A stretch of DNA of 64,000 bases, from the NCBI GenBank assembly GCA_907165275.2, contig OU015662.1, forward strand, positions 8,563,501 to 8,627,500, in the 5' to 3' direction. Positions 25,608 through 40,700 of the stretch are shown one piece after another. The DNA is from Zygaena filipendulae. Taxonomy: Eukaryota > Arthropoda > Insecta > Lepidoptera > Zygaenidae. Position 1 is the first letter of the stretch. Each line of letters starts with the position of its first letter. The translations under genes and the position numbers were made by a program. The notes under the pieces are model-generated. The model ran no database searches and was not told the DNA's origin. It saw only the letters and a list, made by a program, of their open reading frames with translations.

Positions 25608-28600
25608 GTAAACGACGCTTCAGAAAGGAACGTTTCCTATAGTACGAGTACCAACGTTTAAATATGTTTGCGATGTTTTGTCACAAATTACACCATCGAT
25701 TTTTGTAATTATTTTACTGGAGTTCCTTTTATACCTACTTATGGGCATTCTGTTTGCTATTTGTACCTTTTTGTGCAATAAGGATTTAAAAATAAATAGT
25801 TTCAGTAGGTGTTTAAAATATTTTTAGATATAAAACGTCATAGCAAAGAAAATATTTTCAGTGATTTCATAAAAATATTGATTTTTCTACGAGCTCCACT
25901 CTATTTTTTACGTTTAAGCTCATATTTTGCCGCATTAATATTAACAATTTGTGTGGGTATTATCTTACTCTAATTTCAGCAGAAACTCTTGTTTAGTTCA
26001 ACGCTCCCTTCGTTGATGTCCTACCGTCTACGGCAGACGCTCAAATATTTTTCTCTCGAATCGTATGTAAATATACTCAACTCTTATGGGATGAATCGCG
26101 AGGCCTTTCAAACTACGACAATTCGCGGGATCATTTTACATGGAAGAAAAATTATGGCATTTATCATGTGCTATGTTATTGTGTAAGCAGTAATGGTGAA
26201 TAAACAAATTGAAAGGTACGGGCTTAATATAAAATCCAACAAGGAAAGTGGGATATTCGATCCAACAAATAAAATACTCAAAGAGTATTTTTCTGAGAAC
26301 GAGAGCTTAGATAGAAATTTATACTAAAGTACCTAATAGTTTTGAGCGAAACAGAAATTAAAATATGGCCAACAATGCGGTCCAATTAAGAATCAGACTT
26401 AAAACCATATTCATTGATGTTTACCCATTGATATACGTATCCATATGTTTCTGTGTCCTGTAAATATTGTGTCTTCTACTGTGTGTGCAATAAAGTATAT
26501 TTGATTTGATTTGATTTGATACCACACTACCTGTCTAGTATAATGTAATCAATGTGTTTAACCACTCCGATTCACCTCTATATGAGCAACTAGCTGTTGT
26601 CCACGGTTTTACTCGAATTTTAATTTCGGTATTTTAATTTCGAAGTTCCCGCAGGAATTGCAGCGGTATAAAAATTACCCTTTTTACTCAGAAACACTGG
26701 AGGTTCCTATAAGTGAAAGATTTTTTCACATTTTTTTTAAATCGGATGAGTAGTTTTTGAGTTTAAATATTACAAACAACCTCACAAACTTTTCCTCTTT
26801 AAAACAGTATATAGATTGTGACCTCTAGCTTTTTTAATGTGAAACTTTATATCATATGAAACTCAACAATTTGAGATTTAGAAAAAGAAGTAGAAACATA
26901 TTAAGTATTTAAGTTAGAATATCCTAGTAGTAGAGTACTTAGTGGAAAAACACGCCATGTAACGAATAACGATTAGGTATAAATATAAAAAACAAGAGAA
27001 AATGTGCCCTTCGCTGTCAATTGCAAAAGTCGCTATGATTTATTTGGACACCCACTTCTGATTCTCTTTATTTTCCTTCAAACAATAGCTTTTCCAAACA
27101 TTTGGCGACCGTATTCAATGACAGATATAGGTACCCATGCATCTACCGTGCAAATGAACTTGAGTATTTTTTTCTTATTAATCGTTTATGAGAAAACTAA
27201 TTTTAGTTAGGGAAGTTAATTTCTAGGATTTGTAATAAAATCCGTCGCCGCACTATTGAAACGAAGATATAAAAAAAAACGATTGGAGAAAATTCAAATA
27301 TTCCCACAACGTTCGAGACGACTTTTAGTCGATTAAGTATCAATTACTGACAAATAAAATAGACGACAAATGCACAAAAAGAAGGGAACACGCAAGACAA
27401 TATTTTATACTTTAGCTTAACCCAAAGTTAATGTGATTTTATTGCTCAAACCCCTTTTCTAACATTTAACACTGCACCACTTCGGGTGCTAAACATTTTA
27501 TTGTTCTCCAAACGTTTTTAAGGCCCTTACAGTCAAGTGGTGAAACTGTCGCTATCCGCTATAAAAATATTTATTTATGCACATCATGCTGCAAAAGGCT
27601 GACTCAACGCCACAGTGGCATTCTCTGCCAGTCAACCTTCAGATAGCACAGAGAGCTCACTTGACGGACCGATAAATACTTATTTAGATAAAAACACACA
27701 TAGATACATACATATATACAATATACAATATACGTACATACATACATACACATATACATACATACATATTCCATGTAAAAATAAATCAATCAGAAAATAA
27801 TAGAGTAAACTTTTAATGATAATTCTGCAGTATCACAACATTATATTATAAACATTGTAAGTATAACAAATGTTTAATTGAAAACGTTTCATTGATATCG
27901 ATTCCCTTTAAAATGAAATATCTGAGAACCCTCAGATATTTTGTATAGAGGTTGGCGCCTTAAGTAGATTTAGCTCTAGGGTCCTCTCGTCTGCTCTTAT
28001 GACAGTTTACACAGGAGCATCGTAAAAATAACAGTCGATAAATACGAATAATAGCGTCGTCAAGAATCGATTATCCAGTGAAATGGCTACTTTATCTTTG
28101 TATCTGGCGACCATGGTCCGATACTTGTGAATTCTTGAAGACGGGTGAAATGCTCTAACAAAATAAAGTGGCTGTAATAGGTAAGTATAAAAAAGGTTTA
28201 TATAGTTAAATTATTTTTCCCAAGTTTTGCTTTTAAAAAATTTAAATCATACTTTCATTCATTGTAAAATGCATGGACTCAACAACGATGTTAGTGCGAA
28301 AGTGGGATGTAGAAACTGTAGGTCTGTTCATTTATCGGTATGTTACTGTCGATTAATAATTGAGATTAGATTATTAATAATTGTTGGTAATTTATTAATA
28401 ATAGCTGTGCCCCACGGTTTCGCCCGCGGTAATTTCGGAATTCCCGCGGGAATTCCGGGATAAAAAGCACCCTATGTCCTTCTCTGAACGTGCATGCCAA
28501 ATTTCATCCAAATCCGTACAGCCGTTTTTGCGTGATTGAGTAAACGTATGCGAGGATAAGAGCTCGAAAGCGCATTTTCATCCGACTTGCTTCAAATTTA

Positions 28601-28732
28601 TGGTTACTGTTCAGCTCCTATGTGTCTTAGCGTTATGTTATAATAACCTATAACCTGCCCAGGAGTATAGACTACAATCGTACCAAGTTTGGGTAAAATC
28701 CCTTCAGTAGTTTTTGACCCATGCGTGCACAT

Positions 28733-28763
<31 letters not shown>

Positions 28764-31700
28764 CAAAAAATTTACTGATTGCATTTTTGGCATCAGTATC
28801 GATCACCATTCATCCTCCAATATTAATTTTGAAATATATTCAATGTACAGAATTGACCTCTCTTCAGTTTTATCTCAGAGTAAATATACTACGTTTTATT
28901 ATAAGAAGGTATAGATAAGTAGGTAGGTAGTTATTTAAAGTCAGTGAAAGTGAAAAACTGTATATATACCTACACAGATTTTGTTGAAAATTATTTTCTT
29001 AGCCGGGAATCGAACAGTTTGATTTACAAAAACAAGAAAAACTTAAGGAAAAATTATTAAGTTGCCTGGTAGATATAGTTATTTTCTCAATATGTAAGGA
29101 AAGTATTAGTTACTTTATTTATATATAGGTACAAGAAAAATTTACAATTCCCGAGAGAATCCTGAAATTCGTGCACGCCTACATTTTTTTGTGGTTTCAC
29201 ATAGACTTAATATGAAAACGAAATGAATTATGTTTGCATCGTTCCAATACTTGCCAAATTCCAATACCTACTGTCGACACAAGTGAGTTCCAACAAAGGA
29301 CTAAGGAGTTAACGTTAGCATTCGACAGTTGCCACCCACGGCGCGGCACTGTCAATCATAGACAATCGTTTATTAGGATCACGCCGACATGTGGCGATAG
29401 GTGGCCACGTCACACGTTCGCAACGCACATTTATCATCCCAAAGGACGTTTAATATGTTTAGGCGCGGTGACAGGACGCCGATAAGGATACGCCGCGCTT
29501 TTTTGCCGCGATGATGCGCGATTATTATTTTGAAGATTAATATCTTTTTTCGTGTTTCTCTTAGTTTCTCTGAATACCTATTAGGATGATGACACCAAAA
29601 TGCATAAATTCTTCACTCTATCAAGTAACCAGATAATTAATTAAGACGCTTTATTACAAAATACATTTTTATTTTACACACCAATAGTATACTTACGTGG
29701 TATGGCCCCTGCTACAAAAATACCCCTTGCCAAAAAAGTTTCACTTAAAAAACATTTTCAAATCTATTCTTAGAATAAGTATAGTAAAGATGTTTAGATA
29801 ACGTTGTAGATCACGTTTCTAATTTTATTTTATAGCATTCAATTTGACATTGTCTGCCAAAAGCCAAAGTGTAGAGACGATCCGCTAGTTATTTACAAAA
29901 CGATGAAGCTGCAAGTTTATTCCACTTTTTTTTCTCTGATGCCATTGAGACGGCCACACAATCTATTTTCTATATTCCTCTCAGCGTTTGTTGCGATGTG
30001 CAAACCTTCGCGAGATCTTTACTTTTAACTTCAACTTAAACATATACGACGGTATTTATTTTTATTGAGCGAAGATAGTAGATACCCCGTACTGACTAGG
30101 TACTGTAGTCAGAGCACATGCAAGACGTGAGTAGCTAAATCAAACTAATTTGTTACATCAATGGATAACCTAAATAAGTAGATACAATGACTGAATCAAA
30201 TACTCAGGCCGAAAATAAAGAAGTAGAAAAAGAGTTTATCTTAATATTTTCGCACGATTTACAATAACATTTTTGGAAGTCGGTTAAAAACACTCGAAAC
30301 GTGGTTGAAGTCCATCAATGCACATTGGGTCCATCAACGCACACAAAACTGATGTTATAAAAAAATATTTGCTCTTTTTGTAAAAATGCAGCTGGAACTT
30401 GATGATGAATTTGTTTTTACTAATTAAATAACTGGGCCCGTGCCAACCTTTTGATGGATGGCCAATAATCGATAAAACAAATTTAGATAGGTAAATGTTA
30501 TTACTGCAAGGAATACCACTAATAACAGTGAGAGACGCCAAGGTAGGAATAGTCATTTACATATCCAATGCATTTGAACCCCAAGTCAGTTCACCTCAAA
30601 GCGAACACTTTACCGGTCAACAAGTAAATTTTAGCATTTATAGTATTATACCAGTAATAAAACTTTTCTAATCTACATAGATGTAGATAACCTAATATAC
30701 TTGTTAGACATTATTTAAAAACAAGCTGTTACTCGCGGTTTCACCCGCGTTATTTTCGGAAATCCCGTGGCTATTCCGAGATAAAAGTACTTAACCTACC
30801 CTATATTTTTTCTGTGCCCACCCTTGACAACGCGTAGGTAGTATGCAACATTTAATTTAGTTTCTTCCGCGTCAATTTCGAAATTCCTGTGGGAGTACCG
30901 GGATAAAAAATAGCCTTCTGTAGTCTGTACCCTGACAACGTGTATGCAAAATTTCGTGGTGATTTTAGCCGTGAAAGCGTAACAAACAAATAAAAAAACT
31001 CACTTTCACATTTGTAATATTAGTAAGAAAGTAAGGATTGAACATTTATTATTTTTTTTTTTATTAAAATATTTTAATTTTAAGAAAGTGACAAAAATAA
31101 ATAAGTTCATATAAATGAATATAAATGAAATGTATTATATTATTATTATTTATTTATTATATTATAATTATTAAAAAAAAAATGTAAATTTGACATTGTA
31201 AAAATTTATGCAAGAAAGAAAAGGCTTTTTTATTTTTATTTTTTATTTTATTTTAAGGATTGAACAGGCTATAAAACCCATACAGCAGTATTATAAGTAG
31301 GTATTTAACACATACTCTCTTTACCTATAAAATTAACATGACAATCATGATAACGATGAAAAAACTTTACGAAAGTATACAAATCACCCAGCTTTAACAG
31401 AAGTAATTCCCTGTTGAAATCGAAAAGCACATCGTGTCTTTATAGCTCTGGTTAACGTGCCTCTCTCGAAATTGAAAAACCGAAGCGAGATAATGGCAAA
31501 CAAGATAATAATAAACAATGAATAATAAAGGCAACCTGAACAAGTATACTACGTGTGAAAAATTTTCTCGCGGATCTTAACAAAACGAGTGGGTAGCAAT
31601 GAAAATCAGGAAATGTTTTCGCCGGTTATTTGCCAGCTTTCTTTACCGTATTTATTAGTTGCCAAACGCCTAAGTTACCGAATGGTAGCAAGATGATAAA

Positions 31701-34700
31701 GGGATTATTATTTTCACTGGAATAAATTCATAAAGTGTCAATACCGACTTGCTTTTTAACCGACTTTCAATAAAGGAAGAGGTTCTGCATTCGGCTGTAG
31801 TTATGTATGTTATCTTTTTTTGAGGTACCTATTCAAAGTTTTTGAAGGATTATACTTGTCTCTTACATTTTTTGGAGTTTATTCCTTATAAGAACAATTT
31901 TTTTTTATATAAACCCGGGATATGAAATTTATGGGGAGGAAAATCAAACGTTATGCGTTATGGTCCAGCAGCTCACGCCTTGTTTTACAGTGAATAAAAA
32001 GTCTGTAGGTATTTCGCATTTGAAACATTTCTCAGCAACAAGACATGTATATATACGTCTTGTAGGGTGTTACTTCAGCGGAATTTCAAGAAAATGCCGG
32101 TCCTGATTCATTATAACCATAACATGCCGAATCAAAAAAATGTGTGTTTTCTTCCATGACTTATGGCATATAAAAACACACTTGTGATATTTTTCCATTT
32201 ATAGAGCATTTGAGATTGTGTTGCAGACACAGGCGTTACGGGCAAAAAATGTTGTAGGTATGATAGTTCATAGTGATTCAGGGCCCTGCATAGTCAATAT
32301 AATATATGCTGTATTGTCTTGAATGAGAGCAAACAATTTTATTGTTGCCATTATTGCAGGATCAATTAGGTAATCAATTTTGTACTAAGTTAACAAGACA
32401 CGCGAGGAGCAATTACGCTTTCGCTAACTAAGTATGCTGACCCATAGGTATACTACTTAAGAGGGCACTTTCTGGGCATAGGTATGCATTGTAAATTCAA
32501 CTTTGAATTTATCGAACATATTATTATTAAATCTCACATTTCCATCAAAATTCTGGACTCTTACCCAAAGCAGAACGGTGCTTTATATGTATTAAGACTA
32601 TTGGGCTTATCAACCAAATTTTTGTTTTTAGTCGGTCTTAGATTATTAAAAATACTGGACACGTATATTTTTATTTTTAAATAATCAAAAAATTTAACGG
32701 AGATACATTAACGGCCGCACTCAGAGTCGTTTTAATGATTACTTAATTTTAAGTTAATATTTAAAAACGTAACTGCTGCACTCAGAGACGTTCATTAAAC
32801 TAATGTTAATGAACGTCTACTATATTTAACTTAAATAGTTAAATGCTATTATTAATTTAATTAGTTAAGTCAATATGTCGCGTGCCGTCACGCCGTGCTA
32901 CAGTATACAGCATGTTGTGACGTCACGCGACATTTCGATTTAATGTATGTATCTACTTAGCTCCGTTATTTTTTCATTACGAAAAAATGAAAAAATACGT
33001 ACTTATTCAATATTTTTGATTAATCTACAAGACGGACTTCATAGAATTTTGATTTTCATATACTTAAGTATCTACCAAAATAATTGTAATTAACACAATA
33101 GATTAGGTAGGTACCAAAAGCACCGTTAGTCTATTAGTGGCTAATGGCTATCGAACCTGTTACTCTAGAGGGCACAAACATTTATGTAATGCACACCTGT
33201 ATTTTATTGGGTCTGGACTCTTTACATAAAAGGATATAAATAATGTCAGTTTTCTGGTACCCATAGTTCAAAATCTGCTGAATTTGCAACCAGGTGCAGG
33301 TGTTGTGCGGCAATGTCGGCTACCCGCTACGTTGTGGCGGAGCGTGGGGATTCATGAAGTTGGCGGGGGGCGTAACCTGTCACTTCTCGCAGTAACTTCA
33401 TAGCACAGATGACATAATACTATACAATAGTATTCTTTGCTCTTGGTTTCAGGATGCTTAGGAGCGATATCCGCGGGTGTCGCGCTGGCGCTGTCGCCGG
33501 TGACCGTTGCTCTGTGTGTGCGCAAATCGACGCGGGTGACGGCGGTGGTGGGCGGACTGGTGGCAGCACTGGGCTGTCTTTTCACCTCCTTCGCGACGCA
33601 GTTCCATCAACTATTCTTCAGTTATGGTAAGTATACGCTTTTTTGTTTTACCAAAGACAATACAACAGATTCTCTATTAGTTCATGGTTTTATTCAACAA
33701 TGACTATTCCCTATAGTTTCACCTGCGATAATTTGGGAATTGCCGCGGGAAGCACGTGAAATATTTTCATAGCTGAAATTGAAACCTATAAACTACTATA
33801 TATCTATCTGCTTAATTTCAGCTTCATAGGTCAAGTAGTTTGTTTTTAATTATATAGATATATAAAAATATCAGACATGTTAAACATGGACTCAGTTTTA
33901 AACTAACATAGGTGCCTACACATAGTAACCAGTTGTTTATACCACATAGGTAATATGTTATTGTATTACACCAAAATTCAAAAAAGTTTCTCTTAGAAAC
34001 CAGCGTTAACCCTACTAGAGATAGACTATACTAGTAAAAAATAAATAATAAAATTACTTTCCTCTAGTCTCAAATCTCGTTATTTGAGATTAGGTACAAA
34101 AGAGAATGTCTCGGGAGAATCGATATAAAGTTCAAATACGTTTAGATACATTTGATGAAAATTATGTCTGTACATTGAGATGTTTTTTTCTAACAACAAG
34201 TTACGTAGTTATAGGTAAAAATAAAAGCAGAATTATTACAAAGAATGATAAACACCCAAATAACACCATAAATATTATTTTTGTATTAAAAAGATAGGTA
34301 AAATGTTGTGTAACCTTAATTAAATATAACCACAACAAATATATATCAAACAGTGATAAATATCCCAATATGTTTTACATAAGTACCACCGCATCCTGCG
34401 ATATGTTATAAATAAATTTTAATTAATGTGGGTAGTTGTACTCTGTCTTGATGCGTCCGCGATTGCATTTATTCGCCGGCTTACGCAATTTAAATGCAAG
34501 TATAAAGATGACAACATAATTTATATAAACAGATTCATATCCGAAACTCGTTTAAGCGAACTTCAAAAGTAACCGTTAATTGACTTTCGAACTAAATAAA
34601 CAGATATCATATCATACTTATAGGCTATAGGCAATCGGGCGAACTGCACAGTAGGTACCTACCACAAACACAGAGTAAAAATAAACAAGTTGCTAAATCG

Positions 34701-37700
34701 ATTCCCACGTTCGTACTTTCAACTCGGCTCTTATTTTACTACTGGATTTCCCTCTGGGTTTTACCTACGTCAATTTGGAAATTTCTTTATACGTTTTTGA
34801 TGAAAAGCATCCCGTATGCTATTTTAGGACCTAAAGTTCGTACCTATGCATACGTAAGTACTACGCGCCTACGGGTAGATATCTATCAATGAAAATTCTT
34901 TCAGCTGTTTGCATTCGGAGTTGTGAAGTAACAAACATGTTAGATAAAAAAACACACAAACTTTTGCATTGATATTAATAGATAATAACATATTTCAATT
35001 TTATACGTACCCAAATAAGTTTAAATAATTTCTGTAGTTGAATGGAAAATAGTTTGGCAGATGGTTTTTCTTGGAATTTTGCCCGAATAACGCCTGACAA
35101 TACTACAACTGCCCAAAGTAGTAAAAGTTGAAAATTTAATTTTCCACCCTACATATAGGTACTTTGTGGATATTGAAATGTTACTGATTCAATACAACAA
35201 GAGTGTCATTTGCATTGAGTCATAAAATTTTATTTACTTAAGTTTCTCTTCAAAATACAAAATAAAAATGAGAACTGATATTATTCGTATTGGGCAGCCG
35301 CAGTACGAAGTGTGGAAAATAACGCAGAACAAAATGACTTCTGTTGCATTAAAGCGTAGCTAAGCTCGGCTATCCGTGGATAAGCGAGATGGCTTCAGTA
35401 TAAAATCTCCGTTAGCATTTAAATTGAGACTGCCTCCACGGTATACATTTCTAAACTATGTAAGTCTCTTTGCTTTGCTTTAGATAAACCTAATATCAGA
35501 GCTTGTTAGTTGTTATGTTTCGCCTACATACCCTGTGGCTTGGGTCCGGTAAGTGAATTTGATTCCTGTAGAGGACGGGCAGCTCTTAGAATATTAGTAA
35601 ACAAAGCTGTTAAAAATTTCTAGTTTTTTTTTATATGGTTCACAGGCTATAGATATGTTTTATCACAGATCAGCTGATGTTAAGTGATTTTTTTTTATTG
35701 TAAACACATCTAGTTCGTAGTGGAAACTGACTTTCAAGCGAGGCTGCCACCTATTTTTGGAAGCTATTTTCATCACAACAAGTCCTCCCTCTTAGTGAAT
35801 CGAACCCAGGACCTCTTGACATGCGAAGCGACATTATGACCAAATTCGGCTATCGAAGGACAACGGAGCGACGAGTATGAGTGAAATAAAAAATCTACAC
35901 GAAATAATCTCTTCGTACTCATCACTCACATCTGATTGATAAATATCAGCTGTAAGAATAAATACCTACGGAGCAATTACATACTCCTGACTTCCGACCT
36001 TTGGCCTTAATATCTTTATTATACAGCCCCGATGCTCCCGCACTGCCACTTACAAATAGACAATATCGGCAAAGTGTAGATCTAGCGGGGAATGAGAACA
36101 AGGCGATCATCGCAAATGTCATGTTAGCACTCAACGCAGACGTTACCGGTTATCTACCTCTATGAGATCCTAGTTCATAAGTCATAGGTACCGTCATAAG
36201 TCTGAGACACCTAAACTGTTAAAATGCAAAGTTTTATGAGTCTTACTAATAAGTAGTACCTACCTAAGTTGCTTTGGAGACCCTTTACTTAGGTAATCAC
36301 CAAATCTAGGCAACTGGTTAGACAGAAATTTTGCAAATAAGTACTTACCTGTGTGTAGGTACATTTTGTCAGAGTTTATTGTCCACGTGTTATACTTACC
36401 GCCTTAGATTAATGACATTTCAAGTCTTCCAAAGATGGCAGCAGTTTACATATCATGTAGAATATCCTCGTCATGTCATCCTTGCTTACCTGCTGCAGAT
36501 GAGGTAAAAGTAAAGAAAAGAGGCACTCTTCCAGCGGGGATTGTCTTAACAAGTGAGACGACGCTTAGTGAAAGTGTTTGTTTGTTTGTTTGTCCAGTTA
36601 ATATTGATATATTTTCTACTATTAGGTAAAATATTCCTTGACTATAAGTATAAAATATTCTGTGTGCCTTGAGCATCATATTACACAACCACGGGAATTG
36701 AATTTCAACAGTATTTTTAAATTATTAGAAAAGTGTAATTTCTGTAGATTGCAAATAGCGCAACATTGTAGAATTGCATTGACTGTAAAGTAAATCTAAC
36801 TAGGGAAGTTAATGTTCTCATAAAATAGTTTCTCCCCCAAATCCTTTTACGATAAATACTTACCGTTAAACCAACGTTTATTGTTTTTATATTGTCCCCT
36901 TACTGACATACTTACATAAAAATGCATAGCTTTATGAAGGAAGGAACAATAAAGATCCCCGGTAGTGTAGACCTGACTAGGTACACACAACCCGATTGCC
37001 GGCGTTCGTGTCTGGAATGTTTCGTATTTATCATTACAGCCTATAAGGAAATGCAATGAATAAAATCTTGTTATTATACTACCTACATTGTTCTTACGAC
37101 GTTATTATGTAAAAAGCTTTTCACATAGTGTGTATATTTCCTTTCTACTGTGTAACATGAGTCCTCAGATTTTTTTTTACTATAATACTAAATGTTACCT
37201 ATAAACAGAGTGAAATTGAAGTCATCTATCAAACTTTGAAACAGTACTAAAACTTGCTCACTGCTTTTACTAAAAAGGGCATGGAGTACGTAATAGTACA
37301 TTGTTATCCTAGGGGTGAAAGTAACTTATTTAGTCCCGAGACGGGGTTTAGACGCCTATAGATCGAGGGACTAAATAAGTCTTTCTCCCGAGGGTAACAC
37401 TGTGCTTTTCATTACGAATGCAAGGAAAGTCAAAATAAAAATAGGAATTAGCTAAAGAAAAAATGAGTGAAGATCGGATAGTCGCTTGACACTTTCCCAC
37501 CTATTTCTTTTTCTTTGGCCAGCTAGCTATTCAGCCAGTATTTTTTATTTACATTGTGGCGACCTAAAAAAAATATTATCTTTAATTATTAAGTATTAAT
37601 TAAAGAAAATAAAAAAATATAAATAGGAATTAGCTTAAGAAAAAGTGAGTGAATTTTATTTTAATTAATACCTACTTAAACTTTACGTTATTTCAATTTT

Positions 37701-40700
37701 ACATCGCGCTGGCTGTATAGAAAGTTGAAACATGGTTCAATAGAAATGTGAAAATAGACCTAGTTTTTTTTTAATAATTTGACAGTTGTCAGTTGAAAGC
37801 GATTCTCCCTAGGGCTGAAAAGGGTTACTTTCAACCCGCTTCTCAGGCAACTTCAGACTTACTTTCCGAGTATGAGTAATGAAAAATTAATTAGTTGTGT
37901 ATCAACTCGCAATTTGACTTAGACGTTAGATCAGCAGGGTTATTAACTCTTGGTAAATTCGGAGTCCCGGCGGGAATTCCGGGATAAATAAAATTACCCT
38001 AATATATCACTCAGGATCACTTTAGCTTCGTATCTATAATAATAAGTAGATCCATAGATCAGCCTCACAAACTCCGGAGTTCCGCGGGAATTCCGGGATA
38101 AACAGTACCCTATGTCACTCAGGATCACTGTAGCTTCCTATAAGTGAAAGATTTTTTTAAATTGGTTCATTACGTCCAGAGATTACCCCCTACAACCTCA
38201 CAAACTCACAATCTCCAGAGTTCCCGCGTTCCTGTCACTCAGGATCACCTATAAGTGAAAGAATTTTCAAAATCTGTTCAGTACAAACTCACAATTCACA
38301 AACTTTTGCTCTTTATAATATTAGTACAGATTATGTAAATTTTGTAATTGCTAACAGTCACTTCAACTTTATTTTATTCATTCGGTGAAAGCTAATGTAC
38401 GTTACTTGATGTTTTAGCCTTATCCAATACCTAATCAAAAAGTGGTGAATTCAAACTTAATTTTATTTTTATCATAGGTAGTCCTCATCGGTTCTTCGCG
38501 AACTTTCGGGATTCCCTTGGGAACTCTTTGTTTACCCATTAAAAATCTTATGCGTTAATTCAGAACATATTATCTAATATTTTGTGTTTTATATCCAAAT
38601 CGGTTCCACCATTTATGCTTGATTAAGTAACGAGATCTTCACTAACTATCACATCCTAACTAATCCTACTAATATTATAAAATGTGAAAGTGTGGATGTT
38701 TGGATGTGTGTGATCGGAAATGTAACTATCCGTATGCAGGTAGGTAGGTAGGTACATAAATGAGTAAGTTTAATTACCTAATAAAAGTTTGCCTGTTTGA
38801 TAAAATTGCAAAGTTGAAGCCGAGTAGGTACATCTTGCAAGTCCGCTAACTAACGCAGGTCAATCGGTCGACTACAGTTTAATTGCGAGCCGTTAAACTG
38901 GTCTGCTTATCCAATTTTTGACGACCCGATTGGCGCAGAGGTCACCATGCCTACCCGCTAATCAAGGGGTTCCGGGTTCGATTCCCGGTGGGGATGGACT
39001 TTGTGTGATGAACACAGGGTTCCATTTTCCAGTCTGGGTGTGTTTATATATCTATATTATAATATATAAGTAATACTATGTAGTATATATCACGTTTGCT
39101 TGGTTTCCACGACACAAGCTAATAATAGCTTACTGTGGGATCAAGTAGATCTGTGTGTTGTGATGTGGATTATTATTATTATTAATTTACCTCGGTTACC
39201 TAACGAGATTCCACCTTTGCTAACACCGTAGGGCAAACGGCGCGAGCGGCGTCGAAAAGTAGGTACCTACTCGGAATTTATTCAACGCCTGTTAGATGAT
39301 TAATGAGTTTAATAAAAAGAAGAGAAGTAGGCACCGTTCATTTACGGCTTTTGTGTCCGAAAAATGTTTAGCGAGTAATATTTCACTGATTTGCAACTGT
39401 CATTGATTTATAGGATCAAATGCGCGGCGTTCCCCTTCAAATGAACGTTTACGAACTGGGGCATCCTGCTAGTTGCAAGTCCCCCGCCATTGAGCAAGGA
39501 AATGTTATTGTCAATTCGTTTCAATCTCCACTGTCCCTTACGAACCACGGGCTGTGAAACTTCATCATTGTCGCGCACTCAAACCCGTAGCAGTGTATTC
39601 ATAGGATTATTGTCTTAACGAAATAAATAAATGCACGCAACTTATCACCTCTTCGGTTGCCCGAAACATGTGTTAGCAACACAATATCAGTGACCATCAG
39701 GCATAGTGACCGACCCCACGCGGTGTCAGCAATCTGCAAATTACAGAAGAGTTTACTGACCAAATATTGTGCCCTATACCGAACACCGGTAACAGAAATA
39801 CCTACTGGTGACCGATCTCCGGTGGTGAACTTTCGGCAAACTTTAACGAACAAGCCCCTATTTTCCTCTCAATGCAGGCTACATTGTAACCCGGAATTTC
39901 CGCGGGAACTCCGAAAATAACGCGGGTGTAACCACAGAAAACAGCTAGTAATATAGTGTCTGTACTTATGTTTTTATTAAGGCGCAGTCGCATAATTTGG
40001 AAAAAAAAATTTACAAAATTTTACTTCGTTTCGCGTTTGTCGGTATCACCGCAATTATCAAAGAACAATGACCAAAAATTTATGGAAATTGGTCCAAATG
40101 TCCACTACTAACGAGACCTATGTTGACTTATAGTCCACCACATAGAGAGTAACTTTCAATATGAGACAGAAGTCTTCCGAATGCTGTTTAAATAGGTATA
40201 TTAAGTACATTTATCTAAGCAGTTTATAGTAGATACTTCTGCAGTTTAAACATGTCTATGTGTGTTTGTTTCCACAGGAACCGTGGTGGGTGTGGGGGTG
40301 GGTCTGACTCGAGACTGTTCCACCCTCATGGTGGCGCAGTACTTCAAGCGGAGACGGGAGTTAGTCGAGATATTCATCGTGAGCGGCAGCGGTCTCGGCA
40401 TCGCCGTCATGTCTACCTTTATCAAGGGTGTCATCAGGTAACAACATTTGAAAGCAATTTTATGTTTTTTCTTCGAGATTTTACTTAGATGACGTGATGT
40501 TGAAAGATATTGAGCATAATTTCGGCTACTTTATCATCATGCTGAAAGAGTTAAGCATGTGTAAGTAAAACTGATTAAAGTAGTAGTACATTTTTATTTA
40601 ATCTTTATTATACCACGCACTAGTACCCATCAACTATCATGACGTAGAAGATTTATTAAAAGTTACTACCAGGCCGTTTAGCACCGCGATTGAGCGAAGT

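Larger units (their letters stand above)
25608..33452 (+). other. Transporter intron 1
   Basis: A 7.8-kb intron carrying repeats listed separately. The non-repeat, GC-richer island at 29240-29515 and the segment 31440-31740 are candidate regulatory sequence. A low-complexity AT run occupies 31040-31250. Confidence 0.6.
33627..40277 (+). other. Transporter intron 2
   Basis: A 6.7-kb intron with two SINEs, several GC-palindromic repeats (33705-33770, 34740-34970, 37940-38335, 39888-39947) and an old MITE near 37.3-37.9 kb. The stretch 39395-39590 is unique and GC-richer. No additional exon recognised. Confidence 0.55.

Noticed and set aside
25306..25611. Alternative 101-codon frame and a minus-strand 89-codon frame over transporter exon 1
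   Set aside because: These are shadows of the GC-rich coding exon. Only the frame starting at 25325 joins the later exons and has the SLC16 motif.
27604..27800. Tyr/Cys/Met-rich ORFs on both strands
   Set aside because: Translation of an ACAT/CATA microsatellite.
28980..29000. GGAATCGAAC resembling a reversed B box
   Set aside because: No A box at the proper distance and no SINE body; a chance match is likely.
38921..38995. Possible tRNA gene
   Set aside because: The A and B boxes are good but there is no clean cloverleaf with anticodon arm and acceptor stem, and a SINE body follows directly.
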